From Sordariomycetes sp. S80-01Y (taxonomy: Eukaryota > Ascomycota > Sordariomycetes), in NCBI GenBank assembly GCA_037042185.1, contig JAXQJY010000033.1, forward strand, positions 1,798,001 through 1,862,000: a DNA stretch of 64,000 nucleotides. The letters are read 5' to 3'. A program made the position numbers and the translations under genes. The first letter of the stretch is position 1; every line of letters begins with the position of its first letter. Positions 45,411 to 56,640 of the stretch are shown one piece after another. Below the pieces are notes generated by a model that saw only the letters and a program-made list of their open reading frames with translations, searched no databases and was not told the DNA's origin.

Positions 45411-45456
45411 GCCCTGGCATTGGCACTGGCTCTAGCACTGGCACTGGCACCGGCGC
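45411..45456 (+). repeat. Degenerate 6-nt tandem array (TGGCAC-like)
   Basis: Consecutive copies of TGGCAC, TGGCAT and TGGCTC with point differences cover about 46 bases. They lie in the far upstream region of the 1050-residue protein gene. Confidence 0.6.
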
Positions 45457-48400
45457 TGCTAAGGCACTCCGTGCCTCTGGATTCCATCATGACGGCTACG
45501 ACACATTCACATCCCGATCAGGAAGATTCCACAACGCTTCTCCCCAGTCTTTCCAATGCTCCAACATCGAATGAGCAAGCGTCAACATCACGGACTAACC
45601 AGCTCTCATGCGTCGCCGTCTTGACCATGTCATGCCCAGCACACTGCAAGCCCACCGGATCTCGAATTCCTGTCAAAGCTCGATCAACTCATCAAAACCA
45701 ATCCACCAACCCTCTGGCCGAGTATCCTCAAGCATGGTGAGTGACGCAGAACTCATCTCTGGGCCATCGCTGTCCGGACCCGTCGACAGTAACGCCGTCA
45801 AAAGCGCGCAGAGATCACCTTCCTTCCTGGCTGCCTGCGGTGCATCTGGCGCAACCAGTCACGTCACATATGCGGCACGAGGCTGGCCACCTATATCCAC
45901 CCGCAGGTGTCGACGTCGAATCATGGCCCAGGGCTCGACATGTTGTGCATTCGCAGAGGCTAAGGAGGTACAGCCGGTGAGAGTCGATCGAGTTGTCGAC
46001 AATGTATGAGGCTGGTTGACCCTTTGGCCTCTCACTGACCCCCTGCCCCCAACAGTCAGGCCTCGAACCTTGCACTACAGAACTGCACACCGGCAGGAAG
46101 GGGACAATTACGTGTCACTGCAGCGTGTCAATCAGCGCCGTCATCCGCCCTGGGACACGAGAGCCCCACCAAATTCGGATCGTTAACCGGTGCCGTCGCC
46201 CGTACTCCAGTTATCCCGCGGTCATTCTCGCCATAGTTCAGGCTGATGTTGGCAGCATGGCTTTTTCTGGTGTGTTCTCCATTCTCAGGGGCTATGACGA
46301 TTTTTATTTGAACTCTTCACGTCTCCAGCCTCGGTAGAGCTTGTCTTGTTGCGGTACTCAGTAGGGGTTATCCCCACCTGGTTCGATGCCTTTTCTCGAA
46401 TTGTTCTGCAAAGTAGCATGGCATGTGTAACTTCTCTTCCAAAGGTCTGCCATAAGCTTTTGGTTCAAAATACCAAGGGTGATGAGCGATTGCAGGAGTG
46501 GGACACCATTGAGGTAGTTAGCACACTTGGTGATAGTATTTTTAACACAGGAATCTCGTACAGTAAGATTAGCTGCGTAAACCCTTCACATCCTCAACAT
46601 TGAACGTTTGATGACTTAATGCCGCCCGAGTTGCAAGGCATCAAATGTCTACTGCGTAAAAGCTAGACGTGGAGTTAGAGCAAGGCTATGCAAGGGCTGA
46701 GGCTATCGAACGGCATCCTTGGAGGATGTCGAGTAAGAATGCTCTCAATACTATTCTTAGGTTCGTCGTGGCTCCGGGTGTTTCTGCCTAGGTAAGAGAT
46801 GGATCCACCGGAAGATACCTTTTGGCGCTGGCCTTTTCCCACGCGACGTCCACTCTTCTTCTCTTCCACCATCCATCGCCCGTGCGGCCGATTTGCTGAA
46901 CCATAGCTGGAATCCGGGGCCTCGCAGGGATGGCCATTTCCTGAACTCTAAGGAGCCAGTTACCCGTAAAAAGTTCGTAAGTGAGCTTGGGAGACGATGG
47001 CAGAAAAGAGCTGCGAGATTGGCAATGCGTGTCAACTATCAAACGGGCTCGATGAGCAAGACCAGCATTAAGACGAGGAGGAGCAACCCTACGACCAGAG
47101 ACAGGAATCTAAGTAATGAAGAAAGAGAGCTTTCCATTCGAGACTGAAAGATCGTGTACTCACAGCCCTGATCGTAGTCTACGGATGCAAACAGTTCGGG
47201 CTAAGGAAAGAAAGGAACAAAATCTGACGCCAGGCTCCGATTTGCGCAACTCCAAAAATGCTCTAAAACTATCGCCGGAGTGCTGCTGAAGACTTCTGAA
47301 CTTCCTTGAGGCTATCAGTTCCCGAACCCGGGGACGACGGTCGTCGCTGACGAATTGGAGGCTCGACAGTGTCACTATCCAAAGCCACTCTTATAGTGTC
47401 GATATATGCGTCCTGAAGTTTGATTGGAAGGACGGACAGAATATCCTTACCGGGTCTATGCAAGCTAATGAGAAAATCCTATTTAGGAGTGATCTTGATG
47501 TTTGACTAGGTTTGGCTCATTTCAGTGACGTCCCTAACAGAAGCAAGTCCAGCAAGACGAGAAGAGCACAGAACGTGATGTCCGCTTGGGAGTTAACGAG
47601 CTCTCCATCATCCTACCGAGTAGTCGTAGTTGGAGTCTCAGGGGCCACTTCGAAAAGGGCACAGTACCTCCTAGGCGACGTGCTTCAAACCATCCATCGT
47701 CAGCCCATTTTCAGGCTGAGTGTCAGTTGGATTGGGCAATCAACATCACTGCTCCTCCTGCCGTGAGAAGGTGGATGTTTTTGACCCCTTTCTTCTGAAA
47801 TGAGACGGATAACCTTGGGCAAGCTTCGAAGCCTGATAATGGAGCAAAGTGTTGAGTTGAGCTGGGCTGCCAAACCCCATTTTCATAGAAGAAGTCATCA
47901 CAACCTAGTTGCCCTAAGAACCCTCTCGTCCGCACTGCGAAAATCAGAAAAATTCACCTAGTCCATCTCTGTGAATGAGGGGCTTATTGAGAACCATCTT
48001 GGACTTGACTGGCAAAATACTGACGAGCGCTTGCGCTGGAGCAATGCCAACCCCCAATGCCAGTCGTGGCAGAATCGGGCTTTTGTCTCCATGGTCCTGC
48101 CGTACGGAGTTGGCATTTCGAGTTGGTCGAATTTACTGCCGACGAGTAACGCTCGGCAGTATGTGGAAGTAACCAAATGAAGTTCACAAACCATGATCAA
48201 GCTTCTACGAGGATCACCGTCGAGTCCAGCCCCCACACCACGGCCTAAGGCTGGCCGCCTCAGTCGCCCAGGTGCCGCTGTCTGGGATTCAGACCATCGG
48301 CAGTAGCGGGAAGATTACGCTTGCGTAATTCTTGCTGTCTCGATATCCGGCTGAGGCCTTCTGGGCACGTTGTACCTTGACCACATGAAGCATGGCGCCG

Positions 48401-50632
48401 GTCTTGGCTATCTCCTGACCCGCGTCGTTTCAAGCTCGACTTTCATCCCATCCCGACCCCCGTACGGCCGTGTTCCAGCACGTCTATAACGAATAGCCAA
48501 GCCGTCTCACAAGGGACGAACTACGCGTTTATGGACCTGGCTAGCATGAAGTTGATCCTGACGTTCAGATGCCAAGACGCGGCGGTACAGACGCCGTGTC
48601 TGGTGGCAGTCGCGGTGACCGAGGGTGTGTTCATCCAGTTGCTCTGGTGATGAGGGGATGCTAAGCCAAAGAGAATAAGAAGCTTGCTCGTGGTGATGCC
48701 GGAAGGCACCAGGCATGCAGAGTCGTCCCCAGTACACAGGCGGCTTAATGGATTTGACTTTGTCCTGGCGGGAAGAAAAGCGAGTAGTCGCAGTTATCGC
48801 TGGGGTTGGGTAGAAGAGGTTGAGCGAATCCAATCTGAATGTCGTCTGAGAGGTTGGGCTCCTCAGCCAAATATGTTGTGGTAAGTCAATGATTGATGGG
48901 ATGGCGCACTCCAAGTGGTCAACCTACCAGGGCCAACTTGACCGCCTCCAAGTCTCATTGCCAGTCTGGGTCTCCTCGTATGCAGCCGGCTCACAGACTT
49001 TCCTGTTTCGAGGGGAGCATCCGTTACCAAGAGAACTGGCAATGCGGGTTGATGCGCGCGTGTCTCCCAACCGAATCGCTGGCGTTGAATCGCGAGGGGT
49101 TGGTCCCCACGCAATTCCCGCTACTGCAATGCGCCCTCGTATTCAGTGCCTATCAACTACGGAATATGCTTATCTCAACCTCTTCCTTGTCGCAATGTGA
49201 GGGGATGGACCAGAATGCGTTTTCTTTTGGCGAGGTTGGAAACGAGATCGCCTTTGCAGCGCTGCCGGACACCTCGGGGGGGTTCGTGCCGTGTGCTGGT
49301 TTGGTGGCGAAGTGGATGCTGGTCACACTGTCCTCGCGATGCCTTTTCAAAAGAAGAAGGCATTCAAGCAGATTGTCGCTACGGCGGTCGGCACTCGGCC
49401 TGCTTACCATCTGCTCACGAAATTTTATGCGCGCTTTCCGTAACGAGCCAAGCCGGTAGTCACGAGAGTCCGGCTTGGACTGTGGTCGAGAAGTGACTCT
49501 TCGGACCGTCGACGAGATGCGGCGTAATGAGGCGTGTCGTGCCGGCTGTCGAGACCCGAGATCCAGGCCTTTCATAGAGCTCTGGGACATGGCTGGTCTG
49601 AGCTGCAGCGGCTTGCCGTGGGTGATATCATCGTCGACCTGGGGCGAGACTCATTCTGTCTCGGGATGGGAAAGCTGAGGAGCGAGGGCTGGGATTTCCA
49701 GACACCCGGAGGTGGCGGTCGCGCACGGGCCCAGCCACATCTTTTGATCCACCCGACCCAGCCACCAGCCACAGCTGCGCTACTCGGGAGCGCCCGACTT
49801 GATGCCAAATATAGATCCCTCTTAGAAATCCGAGTCAGGATCATCGGCCTCGAGTCAGGATCCGATGTGAGCAAGGCATTTGGGGTCCGGCCGCCGGCCT
49901 ATTTTCGCTTCACGACATTCCTCCAACGTGACTTAAGCCCGTGCCGCTTCCATCGACTTCTTATCTCGGCTCCGAGGACCGTGAAAGAGTTTCTGGGTTC
50001 GCATGGGGTTGCTGTACCTCTGTGCGTTAGTGCAGGAAGCGATCGCACCGGATAGGTAGTGGGTAGGACTACTGACGCACGGCGATGACCTGGGAGGCCT
50101 TTGAGAGTCAATATTGCTCGCCCAGCCCGCTCTTTGCGGCGTCGACGCTCGTCCAGATAAGGGATTTCAACACTCCAGAAAGGTGCTTGTGCGGCTGCAT
50201 GACGTTATGCGCCACGACCCTTACCCAAAGCGGGGTTCCAGACCCTCCATTCTGGGCCTAGCGCGGGGCAAATGGTACATCGTCCCTCCAACCATCAACT
50301 GCCGCACGAGGGAAGAAGAGAGACCATCACCAACAACTCCCGCTTCTGTGTTTCGACCAACCTTCCCTGAGCCGTCCATCACGCGGTGGAATACGAGGCT
50401 GCCAAAACACCATGTCACCAACCCCTTCCTATTCTGCCGGTGGCCTGCAGTCCTCTCGCTGCCTCCGAAGTCACCCCACCATGCAACGTCCCGAACAGTG
50501 CCTCACGCGAGTGGCTGGTGTCCACATCCCTCCCCCCCATGCTAGCTGATGCCCTGCCACCCCGGCAAAGCCCCGTCCGTCGTCACCTCTGACTCTTCCT
50601 GAGACGCCGCAATGGTCAGCAGCTCTGCTACG

Positions 50633-50638
50633 TATAAG
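50633..50638 (+). promoter_or_regulatory. Possible TATA box of the GPI-anchored protein gene
   Basis: TATAAG in CTACGTATAAGAGGCC, 173-178 bases before the ATG at 50811, followed by a C/T-rich leader with no ATG after about 50670. Confidence 0.45.
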
Positions 50639-50810
50639 AGGCCCCCGTCCGGCCGTGGCTCCGACTGATGTTGACTTTTTGCTCCTTATTCACTTCAAAG
50701 CTTTATACTCTGTCCCTCGTTGAACAAAGAGCATACAATCGTCGTCTCACTATATCTCATTCGCTAGATATACTACTTCGAGACTCACCAGCCAAAACTT
50801 CTACACCAAC

Positions 50811-51236
50811 ATGAAGACCTCAGTACTCCTCGTTGCCGCCACTGCGGCCCTTGCCCAGGCTACTGGCTGGCAGTACAACACAACCCTCACCACCACCACC
50901 AAGACCTACACCCAGACCGACGAGTGCTCGACTACCGTGGAGTACCCTACTCACCCTCCTGTCTCCATGCCTACCGTCATCCCTACTGGAACCGGTGGTC
51001 CTCTTCCTCCTCCCGGCAACGGCACTGTCATTCCTCCTCCCGGCAGCACCAACCCTGGTGACGAGCCTACCAACACTCCCATCCCTCCTCCCAACAACCC
51101 TACCGGTACCGAACCCGGTACCGAGCCTACTGGTACCGAAGAGCCCGGGACTGTCCCTACTGGCGCCGCTGCCGGCAACAAGGCCAACGCTGCCTTCGTT
51201 GCTGCCGCGGGTTTTGCTGGACTTTTCCTCATCTAA
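50811..51236 (+). CDS. Small GPI-anchored, Thr/Pro-rich cell-wall protein
   Basis: 141 residues, one exon. A secretion signal (MKTSVLLVAATAALAQATG) is followed by a short segment with NTT (N-glycosylation sequon) and one Cys. A long Pro/Thr/Gly/Asn-rich region follows (PTGTGGPLPPPGNGT, TGTEPGTEPTGTEEPGTVPTG), suited to heavy O-mannosylation. The C-terminus, a small-residue stretch (GAAAGNKANA) followed by a hydrophobic end (AAFVAAAGFAGLFLI), has the pattern of a GPI attachment signal. Expected location: plasma membrane or covalently in the wall. No enzymatic domain is seen, and the role is probably structural or surface-shielding (inference). Convergent with the F-box gene, 360 bases away. 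Confidence 0.85.
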   Translation: MKTSVLLVAATAALAQATGWQYNTTLTTTTKTYTQTDECSTTVEYPTHPPVSMPTVIPTGTGGPLPPPGNGTVIPPPGSTNPGDEPTNTPIPPPNNPTGTEPGTEPTGTEEPGTVPTGAAAGNKANAAFVAAAGFAGLFLI

Positions 51237-51596
51237 GATTGGAACTTCCGAGACGACTTGATGAGTTGGGACTTCGATACTTTGGGCGGTGTTGAGCGAT
51301 CATAAACTTCACATTCTGGCTGCATTTCTCTGGGACATGGAACGGACTTTGCACTACTGGCTCGCTGGCTTTTGGTTCCACGGAGGAAACGGCGTTACGA
51401 GGTACAAGAATTTTAATAGATCCAAGAGATGGATCGGATACCAGTACATAGATACCACTACCACCTCGTGCAACATGCACTTCGAATAATGCAAACACTC
51501 CTTCACATATTACATCTAATCCTCATCATGCTTCTGCTCAGTGAAGTAGTCTCCTGGACCACTGTTGCAACCAACGGGAACATAATCATAATCATG

Positions 51597-52067
51597 TTAC
51601 TTGTAGAGTTTCGGCGAGACAACCCACATATGTGCCACATCTGCTTCCGTCTCGCTGGTATAACTCAAGTACAATACCCATCGAAACAGAGCCTGTCTCA
51701 CCTCGTACTCGCGCACCCCATGCTCCTCCGACTTCCCCAGACTCCACAGCCGGCCATCCTCGAGACACAGTCCCCTTCGGGCCAAGCCGATGTTCAATGC
51801 CACAACAAAACTTTCCGGGATGTCCAAATGTTCCGGCACCGAGCACCTCGGCGACCATATCGACTTCGGCCGTCTCGTGAGGTCCGATGCGGCCGCTTCA
51901 ATGGTCGCGACGGCGACGGCAGGGTCAATGAAGGAGGCTAGGAGGTTGAAGTCGGGCGACGGGATCATGGAATTAAAGCATCGACAGGTCAAGCGCGCGG
52001 TTTTAAGACTGGCTGGAGGTAGGCAGTGGAGGATCTGGGTGACCAGCTCCGGGGGTAAGGTCTCCAT
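51597..52067 (-). CDS. Small F-box-like protein
   Basis: 156 residues, one exon. The start at 52067 (METLPPELVTQILHCLPPAS) puts an F-box directly at the N-terminus: LPPELVTQILHCLPPASLKTARLTCRCFNSMI, the LP-E-L-x-I-L-x2-L pattern followed by LTCRCFN. The frame continues upstream to 52238 without a stop, but those residues look non-coding. The remainder includes IWSPRCSVPEHLDIPESFVVALNIGLARRGL, without LRR or WD repeats. Known role of F-box proteins: bind Skp1 in SCF ubiquitin ligases and bring substrates. The substrate is unknown. Filamentous ascomycetes have many such short F-box proteins. Confidence 0.75.
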   Translation of the reverse strand: METLPPELVTQILHCLPPASLKTARLTCRCFNSMIPSPDFNLLASFIDPAVAVATIEAAASDLTRRPKSIWSPRCSVPEHLDIPESFVVALNIGLARRGLCLEDGRLWSLGKSEEHGVREYEVRQALFRWVLYLSYTSETEADVAHMWVVSPKLYK

Positions 52068-52556
52068 GGTGTTACCCTTCGCCTGTGGTGTTCGCAAAGA
52101 GCCAGATTGGGTACCTAGCTCACGAGGAATAGGAGCAAGAAGCCTGAAAATTGAATTGAGAATCGTCTTAAGTTTGAGTCTCGATAATGTGGCAAGTGCT
52201 GCGATGAATGAATGTAGTCGCGCTGGCTTGTCCCTCAAGGTTCACGCTGACATTGGCAGCTTCACGCGACCAGGGATGCGGACCTTTTATAAGAGCCGAA
52301 CCGGCTCAATCAGAGAGACCGAGCTGCGTACTCCGTGCGGCGGGCAACAGTTTGCGTTACCCTCGACAATCTACCAATTGGCTTTCGAGCCGACCGTTCG
52401 GGCTATCTAGTCCTGACGTGAGATGACTGCTACGCCGCCAGACTGACCTGTGGAGATGCAGGCTAGCCACTCCCACAGATGACATGTGCACGGAAAAGCA
52501 GATTGAGACTTAAAGGTGGAACTACGTCGCCTGTATGTGGTTGTCAAATGCGTTCA

Positions 52557-53201
52557 TTAATTAAGACCATTGATAGCAGCCGTCTCATCCGCCCACCAAC
52601 TCTGCATCATCTTCAGTCTCTCGGTCCTCTCCCTTGCCATCGTCCTCCCGATCTCGGTCTTCATCATGCCTTGCAGCCGCACGAGCTTTTCCTCGAAATG
52701 AGCCATCGTCTTCTCCATGGTCTGGTTCTTCGCACCGCCAAATGTAAAGGTCCGCCCGATGCCCACCGCCCCGATGGCGTCTAGACGGTCTGCATCTTGC
52801 ACGACTGCCAACTCCGGGTGGTCCGCCAGCACCCTCTTCACGTGGTCTGGATTCTTGACCTCCGACGAGTAGCTCACGGCGAGACATACGCTCTGCACTT
52901 TCGTTGCCAGTGCCTCGTCAGCGCCAAGTGAGATCAGCACGTCATGGATCAACGTCGTCGCGTCTTCGCCGGGTTTGAGATACTTCTTATCGCCGACATC
53001 GTGAAGGAGCGCGCAGAGGGTGACAATGGGGAGGGAGCAGGATGGGGTTGCTTCGTGGGCGTGGATTTGACGGGCGAGGTGAAGTACCCGCAGAATGTGA
53101 TTGAAATCGTGAGAGGGGTCGTAGTGGGACATATAGTCCTTTGTGTAGGCTGTTGCTTTGGAGATGAGGGCATCGTCTGCGGTGGTGATTGAGGACGACA
53201 T
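52557..53201 (-). CDS. HD-domain metal-dependent phosphohydrolase-like protein
   Basis: 214 residues, one exon, start MSSSITTADD at 53201. The HD superfamily metal ligands are visible: H31/H35 in SHDFNHILRV, H67-D68 in LLHDVGDKKY, and the distal aspartates in VVQDADRLDAIGAVGIGRTF (D136, D138). The order H...HD...D and the spacing match the small bacterial and fungal YedJ-like HD hydrolases. The C-terminal helical part (HFEEKLVRLQGMM, TERLKMMQSWW) is also typical of that group. These proteins hydrolyse phosphoesters such as nucleotides with divalent metals. The specific substrate is not known for this group. It ends 489 bases from the start of the F-box gene on the same strand. Confidence 0.88.
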   Translation of the reverse strand: MSSSITTADDALISKATAYTKDYMSHYDPSHDFNHILRVLHLARQIHAHEATPSCSLPIVTLCALLHDVGDKKYLKPGEDATTLIHDVLISLGADEALATKVQSVCLAVSYSSEVKNPDHVKRVLADHPELAVVQDADRLDAIGAVGIGRTFTFGGAKNQTMEKTMAHFEEKLVRLQGMMKTEIGRTMARERTERLKMMQSWWADETAAINGLN

Positions 53202-55728
53202 TGTTGCGGCGGGATTCGAGGATTTGGCAAAAAGACGAGGCGGTGGAAGATGTTGGATATTGCTCGTTGCGCTCGAAGCTTGGAGATGTCGCAGCTTGAA
53301 TCCACTTAACTAACAGCCGAATCTTTGGGCTAAATAGTCATTCAGCTTCTTCCACGGACCGTCGGGTTGCTAAGCTCTGGGAAATGCAATCTCGAAGGGA
53401 GGCGGCCAATTTCCAGCTGGCCCCGTGTAGGGATTCTTGTGACTCACAAACCGTTGACTTGCCTTTTTGGGGAGCAATTGCAGCACCGCAGCCCCGTCCC
53501 AGAATTTCGATTTGTTTTCAGCCGGGGGGTTGCGAGTCGCGTTGTAAGAGGGGGCGGAGACGCGTTGGTGTTGCTCGGCTTTGGGGCTTTTGACGGGTGT
53601 TCACGTGACTTGGCTCTGACGCGACAGACACAGAGAAACATGACGCAGGGGCCGTTGTGACCATGAACCAACAACTTTTCGTGCCGCTACCGTCTCGACT
53701 CCGATAGCATTTGCGCACACCATCTTTGTTGCTCTGATCTTGATGATCGACGAGTTCCATTCTGCACATGGCTCCAATGTCAGGTTAGAGCCACGATTGA
53801 ACGCCCGTGGTCGCGATTCCGTGAGCCACCACCAGCATCGTAGACCTGGGCCTTCTAGCCCTCACTTGCGTACCAGTTCGATTTCTGAAGCTTCGCTACT
53901 TGAAAGCCGACCTTACACTGCATAATCGGCCACGCGCCCTTGACCTTCGAACAGCGGAAGTGCCGGCACACGTCCTTGAAGTCTCGAGGTTCAGATGACC
54001 GACTCCAACGAAGAATTAGGCCGAGTCTCCCTGTTTCTTGCATTATTGTGCAGCATCCTGAGCTATAGACAGGGAACATCAAGCCGTCCAAGTTCAAATC
54101 CACAATGGAGCCGATGCGTTGTCCACGGACTATGAGCGGTTGAAGCCGCTGATGGTGGGATGCTGTGCATATCCAGGGCGCTTGTATGCATGATCGCCGT
54201 GTGGGGAGACGATGAGCCGTGTGTGGACCTGGGAAAGGTACGTTAGAACATGGCCGTTTTTTCGTTGAAAAGTAACGGCGATAAGGACGATTCTTCGCTC
54301 TTTATGCTTGTTCGATGAGTCGAGGTGCGTCTTTCAGTTCACGGGGAGGTGACCGGATCCCGGATATCAGGGCCTGGCAGCATAAAGCGTAGGTCGTCTG
54401 CGGTTAAACGAAAGTCCCTCAACATGCGCATGACGGCCGATCCCACGCGTGTTCAGAAGTATCGGAACAAGACCCGCTCCGGCCATCGTAGGCTGGCTGA
54501 TCCAAGACGCACTATCGGGAAGCAGATGTAGGCTGGCTGCAGGTCGGCTCAATGCCAACTTCCCCATTGGCATCAATCGGAGCACGAACGGCTGCGTATC
54601 GGCCGCATCATGGAAGAGCCACTGCAGAGTTCGTTCGTCCCCAGGCAGCGTGAGCACAGCAGGTCGGCTGATCTGAAGTTGAACTGGCTGTCCATGAAGT
54701 TCTGGCACCGTGTCTCCGTGGGCCGAGCCTGGCTGGGCCAGAGCATGAATTGCAGCAATTTTGAGATCTTGTCTCGGAGATGATCACCAAGACCACCAAG
54801 AAGCAATTTTCATGCCTCGTCTGCCTGTGATCGTTTGGAAGCTGAGAACAATGGAGTGCACTCAATGGTCGACTTGATCAAAGTGTCGGTACGCTCTCTG
54901 ATTGGTGCGATGGTGGGGCCACGACTTACACACCTATCTCGACAAGCAGCCAATGAGACGGCACGAATAGACGCCAGACTACGACCCTATGCCAGTCACG
55001 GCGCGATATCACCAGAGGTCACCAGAGGCCGTCCCCGCTAGCCTTGTTCGACTCTGCTATTCTTGGACCCGCGGACCAGGCGGGGCACCACCGCTACCAC
55101 AGCAGCTGCACGTTAGGCGCCCGGAGTCGCGTGCAGTGTGATGCGCCCACAGTGGGAGACCAGAGGCCTTCCATGTCCCGCCCCTCGTCATTGGCTGCTC
55201 CCGCTGATTGATGGTGGACGACATACATGCTGGCTGCCGAAGTCGACTCTTGTCCCCTCCCGTCACCATGGGCCCATCCATCCCGTCACCAGGCCGTGCC
55301 TAGGGCGACCACCATCTCTGTTGGTTCCGTCTTCCTATATGTAGCGCCGCGCCGCAGCGCCTTTCACTCTTTCTCTTCTCTCTTCAGCAAGCTCTCAAAC
55401 CTCTAATCCTCGTTTCTGTTTCCCCCTCCCCGTACCTTTTTGTTTCTGTTCGTTCTAGGGGCCGGTCTCCGCACTTTCATTCTTAATACCACGTCTCTAA
55501 TCAAAACAATCAACCACCACTTACGACCACTATCAAGTTGCTGGCCAGCTTAGAGACCACTTTTACCAACACTTTTTTTGCAATCTTCACCACCATAATC
55601 ACATCCCCTAATAACGGAAACCGTGGATTCCACTTGCTCGCCAACTCCCGCCGCTCAGTAATTCAACGTTAATTCGACAGCACCATTCTTTACGAATCTT
55701 TCAAATTTCAAACAACAAAATCTTCAAA
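53202..55728. other. Intergenic region upstream of the CBM48-type gene
   Basis: 2.5 kb with no supported gene. From about 55350 the + strand is a pyrimidine-rich leader (TTTCACTCTTTCTCTTCTCTC), then A/C-rich (ACAATCAACCACCACTTACGACC), with no ATG after 55341. A TATATG element lies at 55336-55341. The rest shows no clear structure. Confidence 0.5.
55336..55341 (+). promoter_or_regulatory. Possible TATA element of the CBM48-type gene
   Basis: TATATG in CCTATATGTAGC directly before a long CT-rich, ATG-free stretch that leads to the start at 55729. This implies a 5' UTR of about 350 nt. Confidence 0.4.
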
Positions 55729-56640
55729 ATGTCCGCCACTCAACTCTCATTCTCGCTCCGCGTCTCCTCCGGTGTCAAGGCCGTCCACCTGCTCGGCTCC
55801 TGGGACGGTTACCAAGGCCAGCTTCCCCTCGCCAAGGACAAGTCTTCGTCCAAGTCCGGCTCCTGGAAGGGAACTTTCCGCTTCCAGACCTCGACCCTCG
55901 AGCCCGGCCAACGCTACTGGTACTACTACATCATCGATGGCTACCACATCGCCCACAACCCCAGCGTTGAGTCAACCGTCGAGCCCACCACCGGCCGTGA
56001 GCTGAACATCCTCGATGTCCCCACCCACTCCTCCAAGTCCTCGTCCTCGTCCAAGTCTTCCAAGTCCTCGTCGCACAAGTCCAGCTCCAAGAGCTCTTCG
56101 CGCCACTCTTCGTCCAAGGACAAGGACAGCAAGTCTTCCAAGTCCAGCTCCAGGTCCTCGCGCAAGTCTCTTACCGTCGACATCCCCAAGGGTCGCCCTC
56201 TCTCCGTGTCCCAGATCCAGGCTCCCAAGCCCATGTCCCCGCACGCGACCAAGCACATCCTGAACGCCAACTACTACGACGACGAGGAGATGGACGAGCT
56301 CAGCGCCCGCTTCGGCAGCGCCGAGATCGACGATGTCATCACCGACTTCAGCTCCTCGCCCGTGTCTTCCTCCGGCTCTTCGCTCAGCTACCGCTCCGAC
56401 TCCTCGTCGCCCAACTCCTCGCTCTCTGGATACAGCACCCCCGACACCGACTGCAGCTCCTGCACCTGCGAGCGCTACGGTATCACCCGCAAGGGCGAGC
56501 GCGTCAAGCTCGACTGCGGCGGCTCCCGCTGCGGCGAATCCGACTCTGACTGCTCCTCGATCCTCGATGAGTCCGAGGAGGAGGACGACGAGCCAGTTCA
56601 GGCCTACACCAGCCGCCGCAACGGCATCGTTGTCACCTGA
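55729..56640 (+). CDS. AMPK-type glycogen-binding (CBM48) domain protein with Ser/Lys-rich region
   Basis: 303 residues, one exon. Residues about 5-98 form an AMPK-beta-like carbohydrate-binding module: VKAVHLLGSWDGYQGQLPL (the conserved GSWDG-like carbohydrate-contact loop), WKGTFRFQTSTLEPGQRYWYYYIIDGYH, and HNPSVESTVEPTTGRELNILDVP. It is followed by a dense Ser/Lys low-complexity region (about 100-155), then LTVDIPKGRPLSVSQIQAPKP and HILNANYYDDEEMDELSARFGSAEIDD. Near the end come a Ser-rich stretch and a Cys motif (CSSCTCERYGITRKGERVKLDCGGSRCG). It lacks kinase-subunit parts, so it is not an AMPK beta subunit as such. In related fungi similar proteins are annotated only by the glycogen-recognition domain. 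Its probable link is to storage carbohydrate or septum/wall biology (inference). Confidence 0.85.
   Translation: MSATQLSFSLRVSSGVKAVHLLGSWDGYQGQLPLAKDKSSSKSGSWKGTFRFQTSTLEPGQRYWYYYIIDGYHIAHNPSVESTVEPTTGRELNILDVPTHSSKSSSSSKSSKSSSHKSSSKSSSRHSSSKDKDSKSSKSSSRSSRKSLTVDIPKGRPLSVSQIQAPKPMSPHATKHILNANYYDDEEMDELSARFGSAEIDDVITDFSSSPVSSSGSSLSYRSDSSSPNSSLSGYSTPDTDCSSCTCERYGITRKGERVKLDCGGSRCGESDSDCSSILDESEEEDDEPVQAYTSRRNGIVVT

Larger units (their letters stand above)
44642..50810. other. 6.2-kb gene-poor region
   Basis: No convincing gene on either strand. The left end holds the promoter and CT-rich leader (minus strand) of the 1050-residue protein gene, up to about 45300. A degenerate 6-nt tandem array (TGGCAC/TGGCTC) lies at about 45411-45456. 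Between 46750 and 47470 the minus strand has two blocks with protein-like composition, one directly after an intron-acceptor-like CTCATTAG, but no complete gene can be built. From about 48200 to 50600 the sequence is GC-rich with only short ORFs. The right end is the promoter of the GPI protein gene. Confidence 0.45.

Noticed and set aside
45411-45456. Possible CRISPR-like or telomere-like array
   Set aside because: The unit is a degenerate 6-mer with no spacers and does not match the TTAGGG telomere repeat.
49534-50055. 173-codon + strand frame in the gene-poor region
   Set aside because: No domain, no leader or splice features, and a mixed composition typical of GC-rich non-coding DNA.
54092-54101. 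GTTCAAATCC, a match to the tRNA internal B box
   Set aside because: No A box at the right distance upstream and no cloverleaf stems can be drawn around it.
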